A DNA stretch of 64,000 bases from Albibacillus kandeliae (lineage in GTDB: Bacteria; Pseudomonadota; Alphaproteobacteria; Rhodobacterales; Rhodobacteraceae). Within the stretch, counting starts at the first letter, position 1; the number at the start of each line of letters is the position of its first letter. Shown piece by piece: positions 50,043-58,834 of this stretch. Both the position numbers and the translations under genes were made by a program. Location of the stretch: NCBI RefSeq assembly GCF_003116585.1, contig NZ_QEHM01000010.1, positions 62,001-126,000 on the forward strand, written 5' to 3'. The notes below the pieces were generated by a model. The model was not told where the DNA came from. It ran no database searches and saw only the letters and a list, made by a program, of their open reading frames with translations.

Positions 50043-50764
50043 GCCGCAGTCCTCGAGTCGAAGATCGGGTCAAAGCCGCCCCACATCATCCGCATTCCGT
50101 CGAACGGCATGGTGGAAATGTCCATGTCTCCCATCTCGGCCTCCATCGCACGCGAGGCCGCGTCGCAGGTCGCGCGGTCGGGCCAGATCGTCCAGCTGAA
50201 CACCGGCACTTCGCCGTCCTCGGCCTTGGTCGCGCGATAGAAATCGGTCACCTTGCCGTGCGGCACGTCCTCGCCCCAGCATTCGACCATCCCCGAACAC
50301 CCGCCCTTGCGGAAGTGTTCCCAGCCTTCGCCCGCCATCTTGACGTAGGTCGCCTTGTTGCCCTCGGGCACTGCCAGCAGAAAGCCTTGATAGTAGCCCG
50401 CGGCGCCGTCATCGCCCGCCTCGTAGATCGGCGCGAACCCACCAAAGACCATGCGGCTGCCGTCGAACGGCATGGCGGGCATGGAGGCCATCGCCGGGTC
50501 GCTCTGCATCTTCTGGAACGCGGCATCGGCGGTCGCCCGGTCGGGCCACTCGATCCACGAAAACACGATGGATTCACCCTCCTTGGCCTGCACCGCGCCC
50601 TGGAAATCGGTCACCTTGCCCTTGGGCACATCCGCGCCCCAGGACTCGACCATACGGCTGGCGCCATAGGTCTGGAACAGGGGCCAGACCGCAGCGACAT
50701 GCTGCTGGTAGGCCGCCTTGTTGGCGGTCGGGACGGCCGCCACCGCACCGGTAAAATACGTCAT
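50039..50764 (-). CDS. Tandem DUF1428 family protein
   Basis: A 241-residue protein built of two copies of a DUF1428 module (about 1-117 and 118-241). Each copy carries WG(A/E)DVP(K/H)GKVTDF, WPDRAT and MPFDG.RM..GGF.PI. Single-module members are about 117 residues long, so this is an internal duplication or fusion. The family forms small ferredoxin-like (ABM-type) barrels of unknown function. ATG 50764 has GGGAGG nine bases upstream. It heads the DUF1428/GST/VOC operon and is divergent from the HxlR gene, which probably controls it. Confidence 0.87.
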   Translation of the reverse strand: MTYFTGAVAAVPTANKAAYQQHVAAVWPLFQTYGASRMVESWGADVPKGKVTDFQGAVQAKEGESIVFSWIEWPDRATADAAFQKMQSDPAMASMPAMPFDGSRMVFGGFAPIYEAGDDGAAGYYQGFLLAVPEGNKATYVKMAGEGWEHFRKGGCSGMVECWGEDVPHGKVTDFYRATKAEDGEVPVFSWTIWPDRATCDAASRAMEAEMGDMDISTMPFDGMRMMWGGFDPIFDSRTAA

Positions 50765-50858
50765 CTCGTGAAACCTCCCATACAGAAGCAAGGCGAATCT
50801 CGCTTGCAGGGTCAGCCTGCCAGCGGTAGTATTAAAAAACAACTGAAAGTATCTAAAT

Positions 50859-51515
50859 GTGACTGAACCGGCGAAAACCCCCCGACTGCGCTATGACGAA
50901 GGATGCCTTGCCGCCCATGCCCTGAACCTGATCGGGGATCGGTGGGCCCTGCTGGTGGTGCGCGAGCTAATGTTCGCGCCCAAACGGTTCCAGATGATCC
51001 GTGCCGGCATGCCCGGCATCACGGCCAGCGTGCTCACCGGGCGGCTCGCGCAACTCGAAGAGGTCGGCGTGGTTTCCCATGACGACCGGCTCGGGATCTA
51101 TTCGCTGACAGAAGCGGGGCGCGGGCTCCTGCCGGTGCTCGAGTCCCTGTGCCGCTGGGCTCTCACGGTGCCCGGGCATGATCCCTCGCGCTTCATTAGC
51201 CCATCCGCTCTGATGATCTCGATGGGAGTGAACCTTGTCCCCGCCCGCGCGAATGGCCTTGAGGCGCTTGCCGGATTCGACCTCGGCGGTGAGGCGTTCG
51301 AGATGCGGCTGACCGCAGGACAGCTCACGACCAGCGCGGTCGCCCGGGCCGAGGCGCCCTTTGTCCTCCGCGGAAACGGCAACACGATGGCCAGGGCGGT
51401 CTACGGCGAAACCGCGCTGCCCGACCTGCTTTCGGCAGGTGTCGTCGGAGCCGAAGGCGACCTCGCGTCGGCCGAGGTCTTCCTCTCCCTCTTCACCCTC
51501 GCCCCGCAGGTCTGA
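50859..51515 (+). CDS. HxlR/MarR-type winged-helix transcriptional regulator
   Basis: A 218-residue regulator. The HxlR winged helix occupies the first 100 residues (CLAAHALNLIGDRWALLVVRELMFAPKRFQMIRAGMPGITASVLTGRL is its start, with the wing at HDDRLGIYSLTEAGRGLLP), and a C-terminal SCP2-like domain of about 110 residues follows, an arrangement found in many HxlR proteins. It starts at GTG 50859. It is divergent from the DUF1428/GST/VOC operon over a 94-bp AT-rich gap in which AGTAT occurs twice, and it probably responds to an electrophile or redox signal. Confidence 0.87.
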   Translation: MTEPAKTPRLRYDEGCLAAHALNLIGDRWALLVVRELMFAPKRFQMIRAGMPGITASVLTGRLAQLEEVGVVSHDDRLGIYSLTEAGRGLLPVLESLCRWALTVPGHDPSRFISPSALMISMGVNLVPARANGLEALAGFDLGGEAFEMRLTAGQLTTSAVARAEAPFVLRGNGNTMARAVYGETALPDLLSAGVVGAEGDLASAEVFLSLFTLAPQV

Positions 51516-51686
51516 ATCCGGGCCAAAAGGGCGAGACGAAGTTTCCTCCCGGGACCTTCGCGGCAAGACGTTTCTCCGGTCGCGAGCAAATCTTTGGACG
51601 ACTTTCCCGATCTGATTGCCAACTTCTTGTATATCATGGGAAAATGTTCTCATTAGCGGTCGAAATACCATTAAGGAATCGATCCT

Positions 51687-52718
51687 ATGATGACCTCCTC
51701 CAAGTTCTGGTCCTCGCTCAACATCAAACGCAGCTTGAGTGCGGCCGCCATCGCCCTGGCCGGCCTGACCAGCCCCGCCCATGCCGAGGACCGTGAAATC
51801 CTCAACGTCTCCTACGACATCGCCCGCGAACTCTATGCAGCGCTCAATCCGGCCTTTGTCAAACAATGGCAGGAGCAGACCGGCGAGACGCTGACCATCC
51901 AGCAAAGTCATGCCGGATCGTCCAAGCAGGCGCGCGCCATCCTTCAGGGCCTCAAGGCCGACCTCGTGACGTTCAACCAGGTTCTCGACGTCCAGATCCT
52001 CGCCGACCGCGGTTTCGTCTCCAAGGACTGGCAGACCGAGCTGGGCAACAACGCGTCGCCCTATTACTCGCTGCCCGCCTTCCTTGTGCGGGGCGGCAAC
52101 CCCAAGGGCATCAAGGACTGGGATGACCTCATCCGCGATGACGTCTCCATCGTCTTCCCGAACCCCAAGACCAGCGGCAATGCTCGCTACACCTATCTCG
52201 CTGCCTATGCCTACGCGCTCGACAAGTTCGAGGGCGACGACGCGGCGGCGCAGGACTTCGTCGGCAAGGTGCTGAAGAACGTCGTGGTGTTCGACACCGG
52301 CGGGCGTGGCGCCACCACCAGCTTTGTCGAGCGCGGTCTGGGCGACGTGCTGATCACCTTCGAGGCCGAGGTGGAGAACATCCGCGCGGCCGAAGCCGAA
52401 GGTGCCTACGAGCGTGTCGTTCCGCCGGTTTCGCTGCTGGCCGAATTCCCGGTGGCGCTGGTCCAGAAGGTCGCCGAAGAGCGTGGCACCACCGATGTGG
52501 CAAAGGCATACCTCGAGTTCCTCTACAGCAAGGAAGCGCAGGAGATCATCGCCTCGTTCAACAACCGCGTGCACAACCCCGAGGTCGTCGCCGCAACGGC
52601 AGACCAGTTCCCCGAAGTGCGCCTGATCACGGTCGAGGACGTCTTTGGCAGTTGGGCGGAAGCGCAGGAAACCCACTTCGGCGACGGCGGGACGCTGGAC
52701 AAGGTCTTCCGGAACTGA
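51687..52718 (+). CDS. Sulfate/thiosulfate-type ABC transporter binding protein
   Basis: A 343-residue periplasmic binding protein of the sulfate/thiosulfate family. After a signal peptide (about 33 residues, ending near AHAED) come LNVSYDIARELYAALNPAF and QQSHAGSSKQARAI, the conserved anion-binding loops, and FPNPKTSGNARYTYLAAY, typical of Sbp/CysP. It captures a divalent oxyanion for the CysT/CysW/CysA proteins encoded next. The upstream 170 bp are AT-rich and should carry the promoter. A substituted LVTFNQVLDVQI where sulfate proteins often have TLALAYDID hints at a variant ligand. Confidence 0.9.
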   Translation: MMTSSKFWSSLNIKRSLSAAAIALAGLTSPAHAEDREILNVSYDIARELYAALNPAFVKQWQEQTGETLTIQQSHAGSSKQARAILQGLKADLVTFNQVLDVQILADRGFVSKDWQTELGNNASPYYSLPAFLVRGGNPKGIKDWDDLIRDDVSIVFPNPKTSGNARYTYLAAYAYALDKFEGDDAAAQDFVGKVLKNVVVFDTGGRGATTSFVERGLGDVLITFEAEVENIRAAEAEGAYERVVPPVSLLAEFPVALVQKVAEERGTTDVAKAYLEFLYSKEAQEIIASFNNRVHNPEVVAATADQFPEVRLITVEDVFGSWAEAQETHFGDGGTLDKVFRN

Positions 52719-52779
52719 TCCAGACAGCGCGTCATGCCGCGACCCCGCGGCATGACACCTCCGAGGGAAGTTAGACCAA

Positions 52780-53622
52780 GTGACCGCGATACCCCGCTCA
52801 ACTCCGCGCGTGCTGCCCGGGCTCTCGCTTGGCCTGGGCATCTCGATTCTGTTCGTGACCCTGATCGTGCTGCTGCCGATCTCGGGCCTGTTGTGGCAAC
52901 TGGCCCAGCTTACGCCCGCAGACTACTTCCGCGTCATGTCGTCGGAGCGTGTGCTCACCGCCCTCAGGGTCACCCTCACTGCCGCGGCCGCCGCCACGCT
53001 GATCAATGGCGTCTTCGGCCTCATGCTGGCCTGGGTCCTGACCCGGTATCGTTTTGCAGGTCGCGGACTGATCGACGCGCTGGTCGATCTGCCCTTCGCC
53101 CTTCCGACGGCGGTGGCGGGCATTGCCCTCGTCTCCCTCTACGACCGTTCCGGGTGGCTCGGCAGCGTCCTCGATAAGTTCGGCCTGCAGGTCGCCTATA
53201 CCTGGTGGGGCATCATGATCGCCATGATCTTCACCTCGATCCCCTTCGCCGTGCGCGCGATCCAGCCAGCGATCGAGGAACTCGACCCCGACGAAGAGGC
53301 GGCCGCGCTGACCCTTGGCGCGAACGGTGTGCAACGGTTCCTTCGGGTCGTGCTGCGCCCGCTGATGCCCTCTATCCTGACCGGCGTGGGCCTGTCCTTC
53401 GTGCGTTCAATGGGGGAATTCGGGGCCGTCATCTTCATCGCGGGCAACCTCCCCTACAAGACCGAGATCGCCTCGCTGCTGATCCTCATCCGGCTGGACG
53501 AATTCGATTACCCGGCCGCGGCGGCCATCGCCGGCACGCTGCTCCTGCTCTCGGTCATCCTTCTGGTCGCCATCAACCTCGCCCAGACCCGCATGCAGCG
53601 CTACCTGAGAGCCGAGGGCTGA
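52780..53622 (+). CDS. cysT: Sulfate ABC transporter permease CysT
   Basis: A 280-residue permease with about six membrane helices. The segments DLPFALPTAVAGIALVSLY and ALTLGANGVQRFLRVVLRPLMPSILTGV (ATPase-coupling loop), then RSMGEFGAVIFIAGNLPYKTEI, are characteristic of CysT/CysU. It starts at GTG 52780 with GAGGGAAG upstream. It forms the channel with CysW, encoded 3 bp downstream. Confidence 0.92.
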   Translation: MTAIPRSTPRVLPGLSLGLGISILFVTLIVLLPISGLLWQLAQLTPADYFRVMSSERVLTALRVTLTAAAAATLINGVFGLMLAWVLTRYRFAGRGLIDALVDLPFALPTAVAGIALVSLYDRSGWLGSVLDKFGLQVAYTWWGIMIAMIFTSIPFAVRAIQPAIEELDPDEEAAALTLGANGVQRFLRVVLRPLMPSILTGVGLSFVRSMGEFGAVIFIAGNLPYKTEIASLLILIRLDEFDYPAAAAIAGTLLLLSVILLVAINLAQTRMQRYLRAEG

Positions 53623-53625
53623 CGC

Positions 53626-54429
53626 ATGACCCGCTTCATTCTCATTGCCCTGTCCCTGCTGTTTCTCGGCCTGATGGTGATCCTGCCTGTCATCGCCATC
53701 TTTCACCGTGCCTTCGCCGACGGGTTCGACGCCTACCGGGCGGCCATTCTCGACCCCGAGACTCTCGCCGCGATCCGTCTGACGGTGATTGCGACACTGC
53801 TGGTCCTGCCGCTCAACGTGATCTTCGGCGTCGCCGCGGCCTGGGCCATCGCCCGGTTCCGCTTCGTCGGCCGCCGTGTCCTGCTGATCCTGATCGAGAT
53901 CCCCTTTGCCGTCTCGCCCATCGTGGCTGGCCTCTGCTTCCTGCTGATCTATGGCGCCTATGGCCCGGTCGGCGCCCTGCTGGAGCCCTACGGCGTGCAG
54001 CTGATGTTCAACCTGACCGGCATCGTCCTTGTCTCTGCCTTCGTCACCTGCCCCTTCGTGATGCGTGAAGTGCTGCCCGTCCTGATGGTGACGGGCGAGG
54101 ACGAGGAACTGGCCGCCGTGACTCTGGGGGCGAACGGCTGGCAGATCTTCCGCCACGTGGTCCTGCCCAACATCTCCTGGGGGCTCGCTTATGGCGTGGT
54201 CCTGACGATGGCGCGCGCCATGGGAGAATTCGGGGCGGTCAGCGTCGTGGCCGGGGCAATTCGCGGCCAGACGATGACGCTGCCTCTGCAGATCGAACTT
54301 ATGTACAACGACTACAACGCGACCGGGGCCTTCGCCGCCGCAACCGTGCTGACGGCGCTGGCGCTCGTCACGCTGGTGCTGCGCGGGGTACTCAACCGGT
54401 TCGGACCAAAGAAGGAAGCGCACGCATGA
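53626..54429 (+). CDS. cysW: Sulfate ABC transporter permease CysW
   Basis: A 267-residue permease, homologous to CysT, with about six helices, the coupling loop VTLGANGWQIFRHVVLPNISWGL and the CysW-typical ARAMGEFGAVSVVAGAIRGQT. It pairs with CysT to form the oxyanion channel. Its stop overlaps the start of the ATPase gene by four bases (ATGA). Confidence 0.92.
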   Translation: MTRFILIALSLLFLGLMVILPVIAIFHRAFADGFDAYRAAILDPETLAAIRLTVIATLLVLPLNVIFGVAAAWAIARFRFVGRRVLLILIEIPFAVSPIVAGLCFLLIYGAYGPVGALLEPYGVQLMFNLTGIVLVSAFVTCPFVMREVLPVLMVTGEDEELAAVTLGANGWQIFRHVVLPNISWGLAYGVVLTMARAMGEFGAVSVVAGAIRGQTMTLPLQIELMYNDYNATGAFAAATVLTALALVTLVLRGVLNRFGPKKEAHA

Positions 54430-55154
54430 CGTTTCAGGCGCTCGACATACACAAGTCCTTCGGCGACACCGAAGTGCTCAAGGGCGTTTCGCTCTCGATG
54501 AAAGAGGGCGAATTCGTCGCCCTTCTCGGCCCTTCCGGATCCGGCAAGACGACCCTTCTGAACATCATCGCCGGGCTCGCCCACGCGGACCGGGGGCAGC
54601 TTCTGTTCGCAGGCGAGGACATCACGAGGCTGCCCGCCGGGCAGAGGCATTTCGGCTTCGTGTTCCAGAACTACGCCCTGTTCCGCCACATGACCGTCGC
54701 GCAGAACATCGCGTTCGGCCTGCGCGTCCTCCCGCGCAAGTCCCGGCCGTCGCGGTCGGCGATTGCCGCACGGACGCGGGAACTGCTCGAGATGATCGAG
54801 ATGGCGGATCTGGCAGACCGCTTTCCCGCGCAGCTTTCCGGCGGACAGCGCCAGCGGGTCGCCATGGCCCGCGCCCTTGCCATCGAGCCCCGGCTGTTGC
54901 TGATGGACGAACCCTTCAGCGCGCTGGACGCGCAGGTGCGGCAGTCCCTGCGCGAGTCCGTCCGCGACCTGCAGCGCAAGGCAGGTGTGGGCGCCATCAT
55001 GGTCACCCATGACCGGGCCGAGGCATGGGCGCTCGCCGATCGCGTCGCCGTAATGAACGAGGGCCACATCGTCCAGTTCGACCGGCCCGAGGTCCTGAGC
55101 AGCAATCCAAGCTCTGATTTCGTCCGCCTTCTGGTGCGCGCCGACGCGGCCTGA
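54426..55154 (+). CDS. cysA: Sulfate ABC transporter ATP-binding protein CysA, short form
   Basis: A 242-residue ATPase with complete catalytic motifs: Walker A GPSGSGKT at 35-42, Q-loop VFQNYALFRHM, signature [11 protein letters not shown], Walker B LLLMDEPFSALD and switch His in VTHDRAEA. It ends about 20 residues after the ABC domain, whereas standard CysA proteins have roughly 350 residues with a C-terminal TOBE/regulatory domain. The gene ends with an ordinary stop and the reading frame is clean, so this is a short form rather than a visible frameshift. It drives the sulfate-type importer. Confidence 0.9.
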   Translation: MTFQALDIHKSFGDTEVLKGVSLSMKEGEFVALLGPSGSGKTTLLNIIAGLAHADRGQLLFAGEDITRLPAGQRHFGFVFQNYALFRHMTVAQNIAFGLRVLPRKSRPSRSAIAARTRELLEMIEMADLADRFPAQLSGGQRQRVAMARALAIEPRLLLMDEPFSALDAQVRQSLRESVRDLQRKAGVGAIMVTHDRAEAWALADRVAVMNEGHIVQFDRPEVLSSNPSSDFVRLLVRADAA

Positions 55155-55182
55155 ACGCCGTTCGCGGTCCGCCTGAACAGCT

Positions 55183-55206
55183 CCCGTGGCAGAAAACCGC
55201 CACGGG
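55183..55206 (+). terminator. Hairpin after the sulfate ABC operon
   Basis: CCCGTGGC (55183-55190) pairs perfectly with GCCACGGG (55199-55206) across an 8-nt A-rich loop, 28 bp after the CysA stop. No T-run follows, so termination strength is uncertain. The rest of the 190-bp gap to 55346 should contain the TAXI-TRAP promoter. Confidence 0.5.
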
Positions 55207-55345
55207 CGGGGCAGGAACCTGCGAACTATTTGAAAGCTCCCCCGACTCGCAGGGTTGTCGCCCGGTCGACGCTTGACCATGGTTCCCGCACCGCGCGCCA
55301 GCGACCCAAATCCTGCTGGTGCGATCGTTTTCTGGGAGGAACATC

Positions 55346-56293
55346 ATGTTCAAAACCTTTGGGCTCGGCGCGCTGGTCGCCGGCAGCCTCGCCGTCTCCG
55401 CACCCGCCGCGATGGCCACTGAATTCGTCAACGTCCTCACCGGCGGCACCTCGGGCGTGTACTACCCGCTCGGCGTTGCCCTCGCGGATATCTATGCCAA
55501 GAACATCCCCGATTCCCGCACCCAGGTGCAGTCCACCAAGGCATCGGTCGAAAACCTGAACCTGCTGCAGCAGGGCCGGGGCGAGCTCGGCTTTGCGCTC
55601 GGTGACTCGGTCAAGGACGCCTACGAAGGCAACGCAGACGTCGGCTTTACCAAGCCGCTCGACAAGCTGCGCGCCATCGCCGCCATCTACCCGAACTACA
55701 TCCAGATCGCAGCATCCGCCGACTCCGGCGTGTCCACCGTGACCGAACTGGCCGGCAAGTCCGTGTCCGTCGGCGCCGCCAAGTCCGGAACCGAGGTCAA
55801 CGCACGCAAGATCCTCGACGCGCTCGGCATGACCTACGACGATCTCGGCAAGGTCGAGTACCTGCCCTTTGCGGAATCCGTCGAACTGATGAAGAACCGT
55901 CAGCTGGACGCCACCCTGCAGAGCTCGGGCCTCGGCTCCGCCGCGCTGAAGGATCTGTCCTCCACGCAGGATGTGACCTACGTGTCGATCCCCGCCGAAG
56001 TGGCCGACACCCTGGGCGCGCCCTACGCCGCTGGCGTGATCCCGGCGGGCACCTACCCGGGTCAGGATGCAGACATCCCGACGCTGGCAATCACCAACAT
56101 CCTCGTCACCAGCTCCGACGTCTCGGACGAACTGGCCTACGAGATGACCAAGCTGCTGTTCGAGAACCTCGAGCAACTGAAGGCCGCGCATGCCGCAGCC
56201 GGTGCCATCGACATCAAGGAAGCGGTCAAGAACTCGCCGATTCCGCTGCATCCGGGCGCCGAAAAGTACTACAAGGAACAGGGCCTGCTGTAA
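55346..56293 (+). CDS. TAXI family TRAP transporter substrate-binding protein
   Basis: A 315-residue periplasmic binding protein of the TAXI (TRAP-associated extracytoplasmic immunogenic) type. The signal peptide MFKTFGLGALVAGSLAVSAP ends near AMATEF; the mature protein opens with NVLTGGTSGVYYPLG, a TAXI hallmark, and QSTKASVENLNLLQQGRGELGF follows. ATG 55346 has GGGAGGA upstream. It delivers its solute to the fused permease 57 bp downstream. TAXI ligands are mostly undefined, with glutamate-like and dicarboxylate ligands proposed for some. Confidence 0.92.
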   Translation: MFKTFGLGALVAGSLAVSAPAAMATEFVNVLTGGTSGVYYPLGVALADIYAKNIPDSRTQVQSTKASVENLNLLQQGRGELGFALGDSVKDAYEGNADVGFTKPLDKLRAIAAIYPNYIQIAASADSGVSTVTELAGKSVSVGAAKSGTEVNARKILDALGMTYDDLGKVEYLPFAESVELMKNRQLDATLQSSGLGSAALKDLSSTQDVTYVSIPAEVADTLGAPYAAGVIPAGTYPGQDADIPTLAITNILVTSSDVSDELAYEMTKLLFENLEQLKAAHAAAGAIDIKEAVKNSPIPLHPGAEKYYKEQGLL

Positions 56294-56350
56294 GCGGACC
56301 CGTGCGGTGGCCCGGCCAAGGCCGGGCTGCCTGCGCGAAGGGAGGATCAC

Positions 56351-58450
56351 ATGACCGGACAAACCGTGGCCGAGCGCGACAGCGCCGAGGACCTGACCGA
56401 AATGCACGACCCGCTGGCATCGGGCTTTCCGCCCAGCCTGACCGGGCGTTTCCTGTTCTGGCTGGCCGTTGCTTTTTCTCTCTACCAGATTTCGATCGCC
56501 GCGCATGTGATCGACCTGCCCAGCCAAGTCATGCGCGCCGTTCACGTCGGCTTCCTGATGGCGCTCGGGTTCCCGATGCTTGCCATCGGGCGCGGCTTCC
56601 GGCCCGCGCTGCGCGCCTTCTGCTGGCTGCTGGCCGCCGCCGGCGTCACGGTCGCCGCCTACCAGTGGATCGAATACACGCCGCTGCTGATGCGCGCGGG
56701 TGCGCCCATCCCCGCCGACCTCGTCTTCGGCTGCATCGCGGTCGTGACCGTCTTTGTCGCCGCATGGATGCTGATGGGCCCTGCCCTGCCGATCATCTGC
56801 GGCATCTTCCTCGCATACGCGCTGTTCGGCCAACACTTGCCCTCCCCGTTCAACCACCGGGGCTATGCCTTCGAGCAGGTCGTCGAACAGATCGCCTACG
56901 GGACCGAAGGGATCTACGGGATCCCGACCTATGTCTCGGCCACCTACATCTTCCTCTTCATCCTTTTTGGCTCGTTCCTTGAGAAGGCCGGGATGATCAA
57001 GCTCTTCACCGATGTCTCCCTCGGTCTCGTCGGTCACAAGATGGGCGGCGCGGCCAAGGTTTCCGTCCTGTCCTCTGGCCTGATGGGCACCATCTCGGGC
57101 TCGGGCGTCGCCAACGTGGTAACCACCGGCCAGTTCACCATTCCGCTGATGAAACGCTTCGGCTATCGCCCCGCCTTTGCAGGCGGCGTCGAGGCGACCG
57201 CCTCGATGGGCGGGCAGATCATGCCGCCGGTGATGGGCGCCGTCGCCTTTATCATGGCCGAGACCCTCGGCGTTCAGTACATCGAAGTGGTGAAGGCCGC
57301 CCTCGTACCGGCCATCCTCTACTTCGCCGGGGCCTTCTGGATGGTCCACCTCGAAGCCGGCAAGCGTGACCTGCGCGGCCTCTCCGCCGAGGAAATGCCC
57401 TCGGCCCGCAAGGCGCTGAAAGAGGGCTGGTACCTGATCCTGCCGCTCGCCGTTCTGGTCTGGCTGCTGTTCTCGGGCTACACGCCGCTCTTTGCCGGCA
57501 CCATCGGCCTTGCACTTACCGGGATGCTCATTCTCGGGGCGGCCATCGCCACGGGCATGTCCTCGACCGCGATCAGGGTGATCTTCTGGATCGTCCTTGG
57601 CCTCTCCGCCTCTGCCTTCTTCAAGTTCGGCATCAACGCCCTGCTTCTGGTCCTCGCCATCCTGATCATCGCCTGTGCGGTCTTCAAGGGCGGGCGCGAG
57701 ACGCTGGCCATCTGCCGCAACAGCCTTGCCGATGGCGCCAAAACCGCCCTGCCCGTCGGGATCGCCTGTGCACTGGTCGGCGTGATCATCGGGGTGATGA
57801 CCCTGACCGGCGCGGCCAATACCTTTGGCCAGTTCATCGTCTCGGTCGGTCAGAACAGCCTGTTCCTCAGCCTCGTCCTGACGATGATCACCTGCATCAT
57901 CCTCGGCATGGGCATCCCGACGATCCCGAACTACATCATCACCTCCTCCATCGCGGGCCCCGCCCTGCTCGACCTCGGGGTGCCGCTGATCGTCAGCCAC
58001 ATGTTCGTCTTCTACTTCGGCATCCTCGCCGACCTGACGCCGCCGGTGGCGCTCGCCTGCTTTGCCGCGGCACCCATCGCCAAGGAGAACGGGCTCAAGA
58101 TCAGCTTCGAGGCCATCAAGGTCGCCGCCGCCGGTTTCGTGGTGCCCTTCATGGCGGTCTACACGCCAGCGCTGATGCTGCAGGATGGCGGAACGCTCGC
58201 CGGTTCGATCGGCTACTGGCCCGCCGTCGCCTACATCGTCTTCAAGGCGCTGCTTGCCCTCGCGCTCTGGGGCACCTGCGTCATCGGCTGGCTTGGCCGC
58301 CCGCTGGCGATCTGGGAACGCCTCATCGCGGTCGCCGCGGCCTTTACCCTGGTCGCCGCCCTGCCGGTGACGGACGAGATCGGCTTTGCCCTCGTCGTGG
58401 TCTTCGGTCTGCTGCTGTGGTGGCGTCGCCGGACCCCGGTGTCGGCATGA
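56351..58450 (+). CDS. TRAP transporter fused permease (4TM/12TM)
   Basis: A 699-residue membrane protein in which the small and large TRAP permeases are fused, as is usual with TAXI binding proteins. Helices in the first 200 residues correspond to the DctQ-like part; the rest carries DctM-like motifs (GTISGSGVANVVTTGQFTIPLM, ATASMGGQIMPPVMGAVAF, GMGIPTIPNYIITSSIAGPALL, ADLTPPVALACFAAAPIA). The C-terminal end is homologous to the partial permease at the left window edge, so two such systems lie within 58 kb. Its stop overlaps the DUF1850 start. Confidence 0.93.
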   Translation: MTGQTVAERDSAEDLTEMHDPLASGFPPSLTGRFLFWLAVAFSLYQISIAAHVIDLPSQVMRAVHVGFLMALGFPMLAIGRGFRPALRAFCWLLAAAGVTVAAYQWIEYTPLLMRAGAPIPADLVFGCIAVVTVFVAAWMLMGPALPIICGIFLAYALFGQHLPSPFNHRGYAFEQVVEQIAYGTEGIYGIPTYVSATYIFLFILFGSFLEKAGMIKLFTDVSLGLVGHKMGGAAKVSVLSSGLMGTISGSGVANVVTTGQFTIPLMKRFGYRPAFAGGVEATASMGGQIMPPVMGAVAFIMAETLGVQYIEVVKAALVPAILYFAGAFWMVHLEAGKRDLRGLSAEEMPSARKALKEGWYLILPLAVLVWLLFSGYTPLFAGTIGLALTGMLILGAAIATGMSSTAIRVIFWIVLGLSASAFFKFGINALLLVLAILIIACAVFKGGRETLAICRNSLADGAKTALPVGIACALVGVIIGVMTLTGAANTFGQFIVSVGQNSLFLSLVLTMITCIILGMGIPTIPNYIITSSIAGPALLDLGVPLIVSHMFVFYFGILADLTPPVALACFAAAPIAKENGLKISFEAIKVAAAGFVVPFMAVYTPALMLQDGGTLAGSIGYWPAVAYIVFKALLALALWGTCVIGWLGRPLAIWERLIAVAAAFTLVAALPVTDEIGFALVVVFGLLLWWRRRTPVSA

Positions 58451-58827
58451 CCGGTTGCCTGATGGCCGGGGCGACGATGCTCGCCCTCGCCAGCGGCAGC
58501 AGCTTCACGCTGGAATGGACCCACTCGGTCGAACGTCAAAGCTGGCGTGAAAGCTGGGAAGTGACCGCCGACCACCGCCTTCACCTGACCGAGGCGGCAG
58601 TCAAGGGATCGGGCGCGGGCATGGAGCCCGGTCCGGGGGGACACTTCGAGGATGGTTGGTGGGTCTGGGCCCCTGACCTGCCCTCGGTCCCCGAACTGGT
58701 GCTCGCCGCCTCCGGCGAAACCCCGTCGGCCTGGCGCCTCTGCGCCGCGGACTGCACCGACATTGGCGCGACCTCCGGGCAGCCTATCCGGGTCGCCCCC
58801 TGTTCCGACACTGACAGCCGGGGCTGA
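58447..58827 (+). CDS. DUF1850 domain protein of TAXI-TRAP operons
   Basis: A 126-residue protein matching DUF1850: an N-terminal hydrophobic stretch (CLMAGATMLALASG) that can act as signal or anchor, FTLEWTHSVERQSWRESWEV, and the acidic GAGMEPGP..HFEDGWWVW segment. DUF1850 proteins are commonly encoded beside TAXI-TRAP transporters and are probably periplasmic accessory proteins of unknown function. ATG 58447 overlaps the permease stop by four bases (ATGA), supporting a link to the transporter. Confidence 0.87.
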   Translation: MTGCLMAGATMLALASGSSFTLEWTHSVERQSWRESWEVTADHRLHLTEAAVKGSGAGMEPGPGGHFEDGWWVWAPDLPSVPELVLAASGETPSAWRLCAADCTDIGATSGQPIRVAPCSDTDSRG

Positions 58828-58834
58828 GGGGCCG

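Noticed and set aside
55283-55300. GG-N10-GC spacing resembling a sigma54 promoter before the TAXI-TRAP operon
   Set aside because: Only the bare GG/GC spacing matches. The surrounding bases differ from the TGGCAC and TTGC consensus, and such spacing is expected by chance in GC-rich DNA.
55226-58000. 924-residue open frame on the minus strand
   Set aside because: It is antisense to the TAXI binding protein and fused permease. The Gly/Asp/Arg/His-rich translation has no recognisable domain.
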